A DNA stretch of 42,997 nucleotides from DATGSL01 sp964645585 (GTDB lineage: Bacteria > Verrucomicrobiota > Verrucomicrobiia > Opitutales > T3Sed10-336): positions 1-42,997 of the forward strand of contig CAZYAN010000037.1 in the NCBI GenBank assembly GCA_964645585.1, in the 5' to 3' direction. This document shows positions 24,329-32,470 of the stretch, one piece after another. The notes under the pieces were generated by a model. That model was given only the letters and a program-made list of their open reading frames with translations, did not search any database and had not been told where the DNA came from. Within the stretch, counting starts at the first letter, position 1; each line of letters starts with the position of its first letter. The translations under genes and the position numbers were made by a program.

Positions 24329-25936
24329 TTACTCCGCGATCCGGATGCGATAGAACCGGCGCGAAGCGTCGGCGGGGGCGGGCCGGTCGACGCTTCCATA
24401 ATCAGTCCAGGTGGCGAATCCGTCACTGAATACTATCCGCGGTGCGGGGTTCACTGGTTCCCAAACATCGAACCTGTCGGAGAACTCGATGGTAAACGGA
24501 GCTTTTTGCGAGGCGTTCGGGCGCATGGTCCATCGGAGTTTGACCGATCCGTCGGGACCGCCGGAGACTTCGTCGATCCGTGTGGCGGCGAGGGCGAGGG
24601 TGTCGGCGGCGTTGAGGCGTCCAGCGCCGTAATAGAAGTCAAATCCCGGCGTGTCTTCCGATCCGCCTGTCCGGTCTTCGGCGGCGGCGCGCAACAGCAG
24701 TCGAACGGATTCATGATTCAGTTCGGGCCGGAGACTGAGCAGCAGCGACGCCACACCAGTCACTTGTGGCGCGGCAAACGACGTTCCCATCCATGAAATA
24801 AGTGAACCGGTTCGGGTGATCGTGTAGATGTCTCGGCCGGGTGCCACGAGGTCGATCGCGCTACCCCAATTGCTGAACGAGCTGCGCCGGTCATCCCGAT
24901 CGGTCGCGCCAACGGTAATCACCTCAGCCATACGGCCGGGGAACCGAATGGTCCCGGTGCCGTCGTTATGGGTAATGGTGACAAAGACAACGCCCTTGGA
25001 TATGGCATACGTGATGGCGCTGGCGAGAACTATGCTGGTCGAGGCGCCTCCGGCTGAAAGATTGATAACGCGAGCTCCGTTGTTCACGGCGAAGTAGATT
25101 CCGTTCGCCCACCACGAATACAATCCCTGGTTTCCGCTGTCCAAGACCTTCACCGGCATGATCTGGCAGTGCCAGTCCACTCCGGCGATAAGCTCGCCGT
25201 TATTGGCATTGGCAGCAATAACGGCGGAAACCGCTGTGCCATGCCCGTGGTCATCACCAGCGTACGTTCGGTTATTGACAAAATCATAACCGGGAACCGT
25301 TCTCCCGCTGAACTCGGCCAACGATGGATTTAATCCAGTATCCAGCACGGCGACGACGATGCTGGAGTCGCCGCGCGTCATGCTCCAGGCGTCCGGAGAT
25401 TCGATCGTACGGTGATGCCACTGCCGGTCATAGTCGGGATCGGCCGGTTCGACTGGCGCGCCTCCGCCGGAGCCGATGTAATCGGGTTCGGCGTATTCAA
25501 GAAGTGGATGCGAATGCAGGCGTGAAAGGGCTTCTTGCACGGGCAAAAGTCCGTCGAGATGGACGATGTGAAAAGGCGGTTTGGGGAGATTTTCGTTCTG
25601 GGAGAACGGCTCGTTCTGTTTCTGTACAAGGCGGCCGGCGGTTCCTCCCGCTGTGATGCGGACGCCCGCGGGAAGTCCCAGTTGATCCGGCAGCGATTGT
25701 CCGGAGGCGGAAGACGAGCGGAGTTCCGGATTGTCCTTCAGCCCAATCAAAATGCGATCGGAAGCCGCCCACTCGCCATGGGTCCATGCGCCCGAAACCG
25801 GTTCCGCGCCGTGCGCTTGAAGCGCGATCGAGAACGCGGCGAAACAAGTCGCGGCGATCCATTTGAGGGCATTGCAAGCTTTTTGGCGAATCAGCAGCCG
25901 GCGCCGATAGAACAGGATTGCATTTGGAGCAGCCAT
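24329..25936 (-). CDS. Secreted S8 (subtilisin-family) serine protease
   Basis: This 535-residue protein has a basic N-region and a hydrophobic signal (LKWIAATCFAAFSIALQAHGA). An inhibitor-I9-like propeptide (about 60-150, LLPVQEALSRLHSHPLLEYAEPDY) and the S8 catalytic domain follow. The triad is Asp199 (AVLDTGL), His232 (DHGHGTAVSAVIAA) and Ser386 (GTSFAAPQVTG). The oxyanion Asn is probably Asn324, in an unusual ITHNDG context where most family members have A-A-G-N. The last ~65 residues form a beta-sandwich (FTIEFSDRFDVWEP...RRFYRIRIAE) like those ending the two large surface proteins. It likely acts at or outside the cell surface and might process neighbouring surface proteins (inference). 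A TTG at 25972 would add 12 residues; neither start has a good ribosome-binding site. Confidence 0.88.
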   Translation of the reverse strand: MAAPNAILFYRRRLLIRQKACNALKWIAATCFAAFSIALQAHGAEPVSGAWTHGEWAASDRILIGLKDNPELRSSSASGQSLPDQLGLPAGVRITAGGTAGRLVQKQNEPFSQNENLPKPPFHIVHLDGLLPVQEALSRLHSHPLLEYAEPDYIGSGGGAPVEPADPDYDRQWHHRTIESPDAWSMTRGDSSIVVAVLDTGLNPSLAEFSGRTVPGYDFVNNRTYAGDDHGHGTAVSAVIAANANNGELIAGVDWHCQIMPVKVLDSGNQGLYSWWANGIYFAVNNGARVINLSAGGASTSIVLASAITYAISKGVVFVTITHNDGTGTIRFPGRMAEVITVGATDRDDRRSSFSNWGSAIDLVAPGRDIYTITRTGSLISWMGTSFAAPQVTGVASLLLSLRPELNHESVRLLLRAAAEDRTGGSEDTPGFDFYYGAGRLNAADTLALAATRIDEVSGGPDGSVKLRWTMRPNASQKAPFTIEFSDRFDVWEPVNPAPRIVFSDGFATWTDYGSVDRPAPADASRRFYRIRIAE

Positions 25937-26031
25937 AAGGCCGTAGAGTCCGGCTTCCGGCCCGATTGGCAATGAAATTTATCTGGACTGCCCGCGGTGA
26001 TCATCAACCGCTGCCGGACGATCGGAAGGGA

Positions 26032-27405
26032 TCAGTCGCTGCCTTCGGCCGATGGCTTTTTCCCGCGGTTGTTTCTTCGGGTGACGAGATCGACCAAGGT
26101 GCCGAGGGAGCGAATGGGCCGGCCCATGGCACCGGCGAGGACGATAGGCGTCGTATCGGTTTTGCGCGCGCGGAAGTAACGGACGTTCCAGAGGAGAATC
26201 AGCTGGCTGAGAATGACGAACACAAAAAAGATTTGAAAAGCATTTGTGTTCATAGTTTGGGCTCCGCTCGCGTCCTGTCCGCGGAGAAAGAGTCCCCACA
26301 CGATCGGCGACAGGCCTCCGAGGAAAGCGGTGACGGCACCGTGGACGGAGACGCGGAGCGGCCGCTCGCGTTCGCTGGTGAGGCGCGGCAGGTAGTTCAA
26401 GTTGGCGGAGACCCAGGCAGAGGCGGCCATCCCGAGGAGAAAGTATACGACGAGCAGCGGCACGCCCCACGCCTCTTCGCGCTGCAGCATCGTCCACCAG
26501 GCGAAAGCGACGGCCGAATAAAGAGCGATGGATATCCGGAAGAAAACCCTTGGCCCGGTATGGTCGATAAAATTGCGGATGAACAGCGATCCGGCGATCG
26601 CGCCAAAATATTGGAGGGTGGTGAATATGATAATTTGACCCGGCTCCAAGCGTGCTTCGACCCGCAGAAAATAAATGCTGAACGGAACAATCGGCGCGGA
26701 GCAAATCGTAAACAGGATGCTGGACCAGAGAAACTGCCGGTAGCGGCTGCGCCGGAAGCAGAGCTTTGGCGCCTCGCGAAGGACGAGCTTGAGATCGATC
26801 CGATCCGGCGGAGTACCGTCAGGAATTTTTTTCAAGGCGTACCAACTGAGGAGCGCGCCGGCTATTGCCATTCCATACTGCCAGAGAAACGCGTCGTGAA
26901 GCGGGACGGCAAAAAAGAAAACCGAGCAGGCGATCAGCGTGCCGACGCCTGCGATCCCGCTGAAAATTTGCTCATTGGCGAAGTACCGGCCGCGGGCTTT
27001 CTCGGGCAGAATCGAGTACATCCACGGGATGAACGAACAGTTCCCGACCGATCGCAGGAAGGCGAACAGGAACATGCTGAGGATGAGAATATTGACGTGC
27101 CACTGCTCAGGATTCGACGGCCGCGTCCATGCCAGGTAAATCGGTACGAGCAGACAAAGGGCGCGGGTGCCCCAGCCGAAGAGCATCAGGTTCTTGTACC
27201 CGAACCGGGGCAGGAGAGCGGTCGAAAAAACCTGTACCGGAGTCATCAGGAAGAGAAACGAGTAGAGGAGGCCAACCTCGAAGACCGTCGCCCCAACGCT
27301 CTCGGCGAGGAGCACCAAGGGAGTTCCCAAGGCAACTTGCCACGTTGTCGCGTTGAAAAATGCGAACGCCCAGCCCATCCGGAAGGGGCGCAAAGAAGTT
27401 TTCAT
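26032..27405 (-). CDS. MFS transporter
   Basis: This 457-residue integral membrane protein has about twelve hydrophobic helices in two halves separated by a central cytoplasmic loop (around 200-225, PDGTPPDRIDLKLVLREAPK). The layout fits the major facilitator superfamily. The substrate cannot be read from the sequence. Its position next to surface and polysaccharide-related genes would fit a sugar or peptide-sugar carrier, but that is only context. The C-terminal tail is basic and probably cytoplasmic (RRNNRGKKPSAEGSD). It lies 95 bp upstream of the subtilase on the same strand. No strong Shine-Dalgarno is visible. Confidence 0.8.
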   Translation of the reverse strand: MKTSLRPFRMGWAFAFFNATTWQVALGTPLVLLAESVGATVFEVGLLYSFLFLMTPVQVFSTALLPRFGYKNLMLFGWGTRALCLLVPIYLAWTRPSNPEQWHVNILILSMFLFAFLRSVGNCSFIPWMYSILPEKARGRYFANEQIFSGIAGVGTLIACSVFFFAVPLHDAFLWQYGMAIAGALLSWYALKKIPDGTPPDRIDLKLVLREAPKLCFRRSRYRQFLWSSILFTICSAPIVPFSIYFLRVEARLEPGQIIIFTTLQYFGAIAGSLFIRNFIDHTGPRVFFRISIALYSAVAFAWWTMLQREEAWGVPLLVVYFLLGMAASAWVSANLNYLPRLTSERERPLRVSVHGAVTAFLGGLSPIVWGLFLRGQDASGAQTMNTNAFQIFFVFVILSQLILLWNVRYFRARKTDTTPIVLAGAMGRPIRSLGTLVDLVTRRNNRGKKPSAEGSD

Positions 27406-27778
27406 GACTCGTTTTGAAAGGATTCAATCTACGGTTCGAGAGATCAGAAGAGCCGGGAAAAACTGGGATTCTCCTCCGGCATGGAAGCACCTGTCGCTTC
27501 ATCCCAAACACCGAAACGCAAAGGTGCCATTCCGCAACCGTCTGCTTTGAGAAAAGCAGAAATCACAAAAGTAAGCGAAGGGCGAATCTGTTTTACAATG
27601 CGGGATGGAAGGGGTGATTCAGACAGCAAAAAATGGGGTGAAGGAACTCGGGCTTCCCTTATTTACCCTTCGATTGCTCCCAAAGAAAACTTCGGGATTC
27701 ATCGTGAAAATCCGGTGGCCCGATCAATCACGAATCGAATCGCTGAATGCGCGGCTCGGCCGCGGTAAAAAGGGCGGC
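27406..27778. other. 373-bp intergenic region between the MFS and rodZ-like genes
   Basis: No supported gene was found. It contains a perfect 8-bp hairpin with a GAGA loop at 27541-27560 (TCTGCTTT / AAAGCAGA), without a T-run on either side. Base composition is lower in GC than the neighbouring genes. The region must contain the end of the ftsK-rodZ transcript and perhaps the promoter of the MFS gene, but I could not place them. Confidence 0.5.
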
Positions 27779-28597
27779 TTACTTCGCGATATTCGGGGGA
27801 AACGTCGAGCGGCTGGGCCCGCGGCCGCCGACTTCGTAGCGCATGCCGTTGTGTTCGATTTGGAGATGTTCGGCTTTGGAATAGTTGAGGCGGACCTGGC
27901 GGACGAACGGCACCCGCTGGGAATCACCGTCGTTGAGAGGGCCGCGGAAGAGCTCTTGTTCGGTGTCGATTTCGGTGACGATGACCAAAGGGATATTGCC
28001 GCCGTTGGCGAACAAGGTGAGTTCCTGCGTGGCGATCGGTTCGCTGGCAATGGTTTCCTCGGCCGTCGCGTCGTTCGCTCCGGAGCGTAAGAAGGCGACC
28101 AGGCCGATCACGACAACGACGACCGCGACGGCGGCGGCCGCGATCGCACCGCCGCCTTTGAGCAGGGCGGCTTTGTCGATCGAGTTTTCGCTGAACCGGT
28201 CGTCGGCCGCGACATTCGAAGCGGCCGGCTGTTGCGGGCGGCGATCTTCGATCGTCGCGGCGGCCGGCTGCCGCGCGCTTTCTTCGCTTGCCGCGCCCGC
28301 GGCGGCAATATCCATGCGGCCGAGCGACTCGCGGCTTTCCCGCTGGGGCGCGAAAGCATTCTGCCCGAGTTTGTGGGCGTTGTAGTCGGTGATGATTTTA
28401 TCGCTGTTCAGCTTGAGGAACTGCGCGTACGACCGGAGAAAGCCGCGGATGTAGACCTCGGGGAGGTTGATATCAAAGGAGTTGTTCTCGAAGCCGGCGA
28501 GGTATTCGCTGCGAATTTTGGTGACTTCGGAAGCTTCGCGAATCGAGATTCCGAGGCGTTTCCGAGTTTCTTCGAGTTTTTCACCGATGGTTTGCAT
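27779..28597 (-). CDS. rodZ: RodZ-like helix-turn-helix membrane protein
   Basis: This 272-residue protein has the RodZ layout. An N-terminal HTH_25 domain (residues 3-70: IGEKLEETRKRLGISIREAS, then YLAGFENN and VYIRGFLRSYAQFL) binds MreB in characterised members. A low-complexity linker (95-145), one transmembrane helix (about 150-170, AIAAAAVAVVVVVIGLVAFL) and a periplasmic DUF4115-like beta domain (192-272) follow. RodZ organises MreB and rod-shape elongation. It sits 137 bp downstream of ftsK on the same strand, joining division and shape genes in one probable transcript. The symbol is assigned by architecture; sequence identity to model RodZ is low, as usual for this family. Confidence 0.8.
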   Translation of the reverse strand: MQTIGEKLEETRKRLGISIREASEVTKIRSEYLAGFENNSFDINLPEVYIRGFLRSYAQFLKLNSDKIITDYNAHKLGQNAFAPQRESRESLGRMDIAAAGAASEESARQPAAATIEDRRPQQPAASNVAADDRFSENSIDKAALLKGGGAIAAAAVAVVVVVIGLVAFLRSGANDATAEETIASEPIATQELTLFANGGNIPLVIVTEIDTEQELFRGPLNDGDSQRVPFVRQVRLNYSKAEHLQIEHNGMRYEVGGRGPSRSTFPPNIAK

Positions 28598-28734
28598 GAC
28601 AGTGTGGGTATTAAAGAGGGTCGCTGTGGAAGTTCAATCGGGAAACAAGGCGGTTCCCGCCACCCCTGTCTCTTCATCGTTAAATAACAAATAGGAACCG
28701 GGAGAACGGAAAAAGTTTCGTTGATACCGGGCGT

Positions 28735-31338
28735 TCACAAAGATTCCAGGTCGACAAGGATTTCGCGGGGCATCGAACCGTTCTCGGGACCGACGATTCC
28801 GCGATCCTCCATCAGTTCCATGATGCGGGCGGCGCGGTTGTAGCCGATCCGAAGACGGCGCTGGAGCATCGATGTCGACGCGCGTTTGGTTGTGCGCAAA
28901 ACTTCGAGCGCATCTTGGAAAAGCTCGTCACCCTCGTCGCCGCCGTCGCCAAACAGGCCGTCTTCCTCGTCGCCGGCGTCAATTTGGCGCTGAACCTCTT
29001 CGGCGAATTGGGGCGGGCCGTTTTGCTTGAGGAATTCGACAATGGCGGCGATTTCCTCGTCGGAAACGAAGGCGCCTTGCGAGCGGATCAGGCGCGACGA
29101 TCCCGGCGGCAGGAAAAGCATGTCGCCGCGCCCGATCAAGGTATCGGCGCCGCCGGTGTCGAGAATCGTCCGGCTGTCGACGCGTGAGGCGACCTTAAAG
29201 GAAATCCGCGACGGGAGGTTCGCTTTAATGACGCCGGTGATCACGTTCACTGACGGCCGCTGTGTCGCGAGGATCAGGTGGATGCCGGCGGCGCGGGCGA
29301 GCTGGGCAAGCCGTGCGATGCCGGTTTCGATTTCGGCCGGGGCGACCATCATCAAGTCGGCGAGCTCGTCGATAATGCAGACGATGTACGGCAGGCTTTT
29401 CGGGATCTCGACGTCAACGCCCGGCGTGACCTCCGGGGCGACCGCTTCGCCGAGGTTGCCGTCGATCTCGTTCGGTTCCTCGGGCGAGGCCCCGGCTGCT
29501 TCCGCCGCTTCGCGTTCGGCTTTTTCGCGAGCGTCCGCTTTCTCGCGATACTTGGTGAAGCCGGCGATGTTGCGGACGCCGATGGCGGCGAAAATCTCGT
29601 AGCGCCGCTGCATTTCGTTCAGCAGCCACTTGAGGGCGCCCGGCACCTTTTTCGGCTCGGTGACCACGGGGATCAGCATGTGCGGGAGATCGTTGAACAC
29701 CTTCATTTCAACGATCTTCGGATCGACCATGATGAAGCGCAGCTTCTCGGGGCTCGCGTGGTACAAAAGGGAGGCGATGATGCTGTTGATACAGACCGTT
29801 TTCCCCGATCCCGTTGAACCGGCGATCAGGAGGTGAGGCATTTTGGTCAGATCGGCGACGAGCGGTTTTCCGCTGACATCCTTGCCGAGGCCGATCGGGA
29901 TTTCCGCGCCGGAGCTGTTCCAGTCTTCAGACTCGATAATCTCGCGCAGGCAGACCGGCTGCGGCTGGCGGTTGGGGATTTCGACGCCGACGCAGCCCTT
30001 TCCGGGAACCGGAGCGAGGATGCGGACCGCCAATGCCTTGAGCGCCATGGCGATATCGTTTTCCAGTCCCTGGATCTTGGAAACCTTCGTTCCGGGCGCG
30101 GGAAGAATGTCGTAGCGCGTGATGACTGGACCGACGTGAATCTCGTCGACCGTGGCGTCGATGCCGAACGTTTTCAGCGTGTGGATGAGGACTTCCGCGC
30201 GCTCCTCGTGGTTTTCGCGATCGTCGATGGGGGTTTCGTCCGGTTTCGCCAGCAAATCGAGGGTGGGAAACTGGTAATCCCCTTGGCGCTGCGGCAGCTT
30301 GGCCGGAGCCTTTTTCAGTGTTTCGCTCTTGATGATTTTCGGGCGGGCGGTTGCAGCGGACGACGGGCGCGGTGACGGGCGCGGTTCGGGCTCCGGGGCG
30401 GCCGCGGGCGGATTGCGCAATGCGATCGGTTGTTCGGCCGCTGTCTCGACGGCTTCCTTTCGTGACGCCGCTTTCGCTTCCCTTCCGTTTGGACGGCTGC
30501 TGGCGCGCGACGCGGGGGGAGCGGGCGCGACGATCGGTTCGCCTTCGTCGAGCTCCCGTTCGAGCTTGTCGCGTTTGGAAAGCTTGGTTCGCTCGGCCTT
30601 TTCCTTTTTCTTCTGTTCGCGCGCCTTTTCCTTCAATTCTTGTTTGAGAGCTTTTTCTTCGAGGCGGCGCTCGCGCTCTTTTTTGCGCTCCTCACGGCGG
30701 GCCGCTTTTTTTTCGGCCCGCTCCGCTTTCCACTCGCCGAAGTGGAAAAAAAACTTCTGAAACGCCTCGCTTAAGTTGCCGGTGAGGAGGAAGAGGATGC
30801 TCGTGAGCAGCGTGATGCCGATAACGAGGCTGGAGCCGAAGATACCGAGGTTGTTGTGGAGAAAACCGGAGACGACGCCCGTTTCCGTATCGCGAAAACC
30901 GTAGATGAGGGTTCCCGCGGCCCCGCCGGGACCATTGAGAAATTTGGCCGCGTCGATGAAAACCCGTTCCTGCATCGCCAAGGCGCAGGAGCCGGCGACG
31001 ATGGCGACGACCAGCGCGACGTACTTGAAGAGATCCATCCGCTTGGCGCGGAAGAAGTACATGTAGCTGAGATAGAGAGCCGCGGCGGCGAGGAGCCAGC
31101 CGCCGCCGCCGAACAGCCGAAACGCGTATTCGCCGAGGATGACGCCGAAACGGCCGACGGGGTTTTCATCGGGATCGGTGTTGTTTTCGAAACTCTGGCT
31201 CGGCTCAAAGTGCCAGAGTGACACAAGGATCAGAAGAGCAAGCACAAAGAAGGCAAACCCCAGGATTGGCCGGCAGCCCGCCCGCGGCTTCTCAAATTCA
31301 GGTGTTTTCTTTGTCTCTTTTGCTTTCGATTTCGCCAT
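28735..31338 (-). CDS. ftsK: DNA translocase FtsK/SpoIIIE
   Basis: This 867-residue septal DNA pump clears chromosomes from the closing division site and drives dimer resolution. It has four N-terminal membrane helices (about 25-44, 81-96, 106-122, 166-187) and a Lys/Glu/Arg-rich linker (200-265) followed by a Pro/Ala-rich one (265-345). The RecA-like motor shows Walker A GSTGSGKT (507-514) and Walker B CIIDELADLM (654-663). The C-terminal winged-helix gamma domain (about 800-860, STSMLQRRLRIGYNRAARIMELME) reads KOPS/SRS-type polarity sequences. An acidic insert of about 45 residues (600-645) separates the two Walker motifs, longer than in many FtsK proteins. The rodZ-like gene follows. The gene is divergent from manA across a 76-bp gap that should hold both promoters. 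Confidence 0.95.
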   Translation of the reverse strand: MAKSKAKETKKTPEFEKPRAGCRPILGFAFFVLALLILVSLWHFEPSQSFENNTDPDENPVGRFGVILGEYAFRLFGGGGWLLAAAALYLSYMYFFRAKRMDLFKYVALVVAIVAGSCALAMQERVFIDAAKFLNGPGGAAGTLIYGFRDTETGVVSGFLHNNLGIFGSSLVIGITLLTSILFLLTGNLSEAFQKFFFHFGEWKAERAEKKAARREERKKERERRLEEKALKQELKEKAREQKKKEKAERTKLSKRDKLERELDEGEPIVAPAPPASRASSRPNGREAKAASRKEAVETAAEQPIALRNPPAAAPEPEPRPSPRPSSAATARPKIIKSETLKKAPAKLPQRQGDYQFPTLDLLAKPDETPIDDRENHEERAEVLIHTLKTFGIDATVDEIHVGPVITRYDILPAPGTKVSKIQGLENDIAMALKALAVRILAPVPGKGCVGVEIPNRQPQPVCLREIIESEDWNSSGAEIPIGLGKDVSGKPLVADLTKMPHLLIAGSTGSGKTVCINSIIASLLYHASPEKLRFIMVDPKIVEMKVFNDLPHMLIPVVTEPKKVPGALKWLLNEMQRRYEIFAAIGVRNIAGFTKYREKADAREKAEREAAEAAGASPEEPNEIDGNLGEAVAPEVTPGVDVEIPKSLPYIVCIIDELADLMMVAPAEIETGIARLAQLARAAGIHLILATQRPSVNVITGVIKANLPSRISFKVASRVDSRTILDTGGADTLIGRGDMLFLPPGSSRLIRSQGAFVSDEEIAAIVEFLKQNGPPQFAEEVQRQIDAGDEEDGLFGDGGDEGDELFQDALEVLRTTKRASTSMLQRRLRIGYNRAARIMELMEDRGIVGPENGSMPREILVDLESL

Positions 31339-31414
31339 TCGCGCGTTCTTTTGGAGGGGCGTACTGTTTGCTAATTGACCGTTTTGCCAAGTTCAATTTA
31401 AAAACCGTCCGCTG

Positions 31415-32389
31415 ATGAGGACGCCATTGTTCTTCGAACCGATTTATCAGGAGCGCGTGTGGGGAGGATCCAGCCTCGCGTCGGCTCTTGGCCGCAAGCT
31501 TCCCGACGGCAAGAGGATCGGGGAGAGCTGGGAAATTGTCGACCGTCCGGAAGCCCAATCGGTCGTCGCCCGCGGTCCCGCGAAGGGAAAAACGCTGCGG
31601 CGCTTGATCGAGGAGCACAGCGACGAGATTGCGGGGCCTGGATTTCCGAAGGAGCGGGCTTTCCCGATTTTGGTGAAATGGCTCGACTGCCGCGACCGGC
31701 TCAGCCTGCAAGTGCATCCGCCTGCCTCCGTTGCCGGCCAGCTGGGGGGAGAACCAAAGACGGAGAACTGGTATATCGCTCGCGCCGCCGAAGGCGCTTC
31801 GCTGCTGGTCGGCCTGAAGCGCGGAGCGACCCGGGAAGCGTTTGAGCGCGCGATCAAAGACGGGACGGTGAGCGAGCTGGTGCATCGTTTTCCGGTCTCG
31901 GAAGGGCATTCGATCCTTGTTCGGAGCGGACAGATTCATGCGATCGACGCGGGAAACCTGATTTTGGAGATTCAGCAGAACTCCGACACGACCTATCGCG
32001 TGTATGATTGGGGGCGGACCGGCCTCGACGGGAAGCCGAGGACGTTGCACATCGAAGAATCGCTGGCGTCGATCGACTGGAACGATTTTGAGCCGATGCC
32101 GCTGGCGCCATCCCCGGGTGATGCGACGCTCGCCGCGTGCGATGAGTTTGTGATTCGCAAATATGCGATGGAGCGCGGGCGCCAGCTGCGCTTTGCCGGA
32201 GGCGAGCAGCCGCGTTTGCTGCATGTGGTGTCGGGAGCGGTGCGGTTTTCCGGCATTGGAGCTGCGCAGGACGATGAGACCGCGGTCGCGAGCGCAGGCG
32301 ATAATCTGCTTTTGCCGTATGCGGCGAACGTCACGGTGACCGCTGCCGAACCGGGAATCCTGCTGGTGACCTCGGATTTTACGGACTGA
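31415..32389 (+). CDS. manA: Type I mannose-6-phosphate isomerase
   Basis: This 324-residue zinc enzyme interconverts mannose-6-phosphate and fructose-6-phosphate. The zinc ligands are all visible: Gln99 and His101 (LSLQVHP), Glu117 (GEPKTEN) and His175 (SGQIHAI). The length matches the short ManA class of Firmicutes and many other bacteria (~315 aa) rather than the ~390-aa enterobacterial form. It opens a plus-strand run with an SGNH esterase and sulfatases, in keeping with use of mannose-containing or decorated polysaccharides, or with supply of GDP-mannose for the envelope. No Shine-Dalgarno is visible in front of the ATG, a frequent trait in this window. Confidence 0.93.
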   Translation: MRTPLFFEPIYQERVWGGSSLASALGRKLPDGKRIGESWEIVDRPEAQSVVARGPAKGKTLRRLIEEHSDEIAGPGFPKERAFPILVKWLDCRDRLSLQVHPPASVAGQLGGEPKTENWYIARAAEGASLLVGLKRGATREAFERAIKDGTVSELVHRFPVSEGHSILVRSGQIHAIDAGNLILEIQQNSDTTYRVYDWGRTGLDGKPRTLHIEESLASIDWNDFEPMPLAPSPGDATLAACDEFVIRKYAMERGRQLRFAGGEQPRLLHVVSGAVRFSGIGAAQDDETAVASAGDNLLLPYAANVTVTAAEPGILLVTSDFTD

Positions 32390-32413
32390 TGAGAGCGGTA
32401 GTGAAGATGCCGC

Positions 32414-32460
32414 GAAGCTCGCGCGATTCCCAAGCGAAAGTCGCCACCACTGTAACCGCC
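32414..32460 (+). promoter_or_regulatory. Leader segment resembling the core of a cobalamin riboswitch (weak)
   Basis: The stretch GAAGCTCGCGCGATTCCC ... CCACCACTGTAACCGCC resembles the middle part of cobalamin riboswitches (G-A-A-G...A-x-T-C-C...C-x-ACTGTAA-C-G). The downstream half with the ACCTGCC box is absent, because the SGNH gene starts ten bases later. It is either a decayed remnant or chance. Confidence 0.15.
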
Positions 32461-32470
32461 CGTTAACGAC

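Noticed and set aside
25966..27417. Open frame of 483 codons on the plus strand
   Set aside because: It is antisense to the MFS transporter, with charged low-complexity translation typical of a shadow frame in GC-rich DNA.
27541..27560. Perfect 8-bp hairpin with GAGA loop between the MFS and rodZ genes
   Set aside because: It has no T-run on either strand and no link to a gene end. It is kept only as a note in the intergenic entry.
32386..32420. CTGATGA ... CGAAG, resembling a hammerhead ribozyme core
   Set aside because: The CTGATGA is the end of manA (GAC TGA) plus chance. The second core strand reads GAAG instead of GAAA, and no cleavage-site helix can be drawn.
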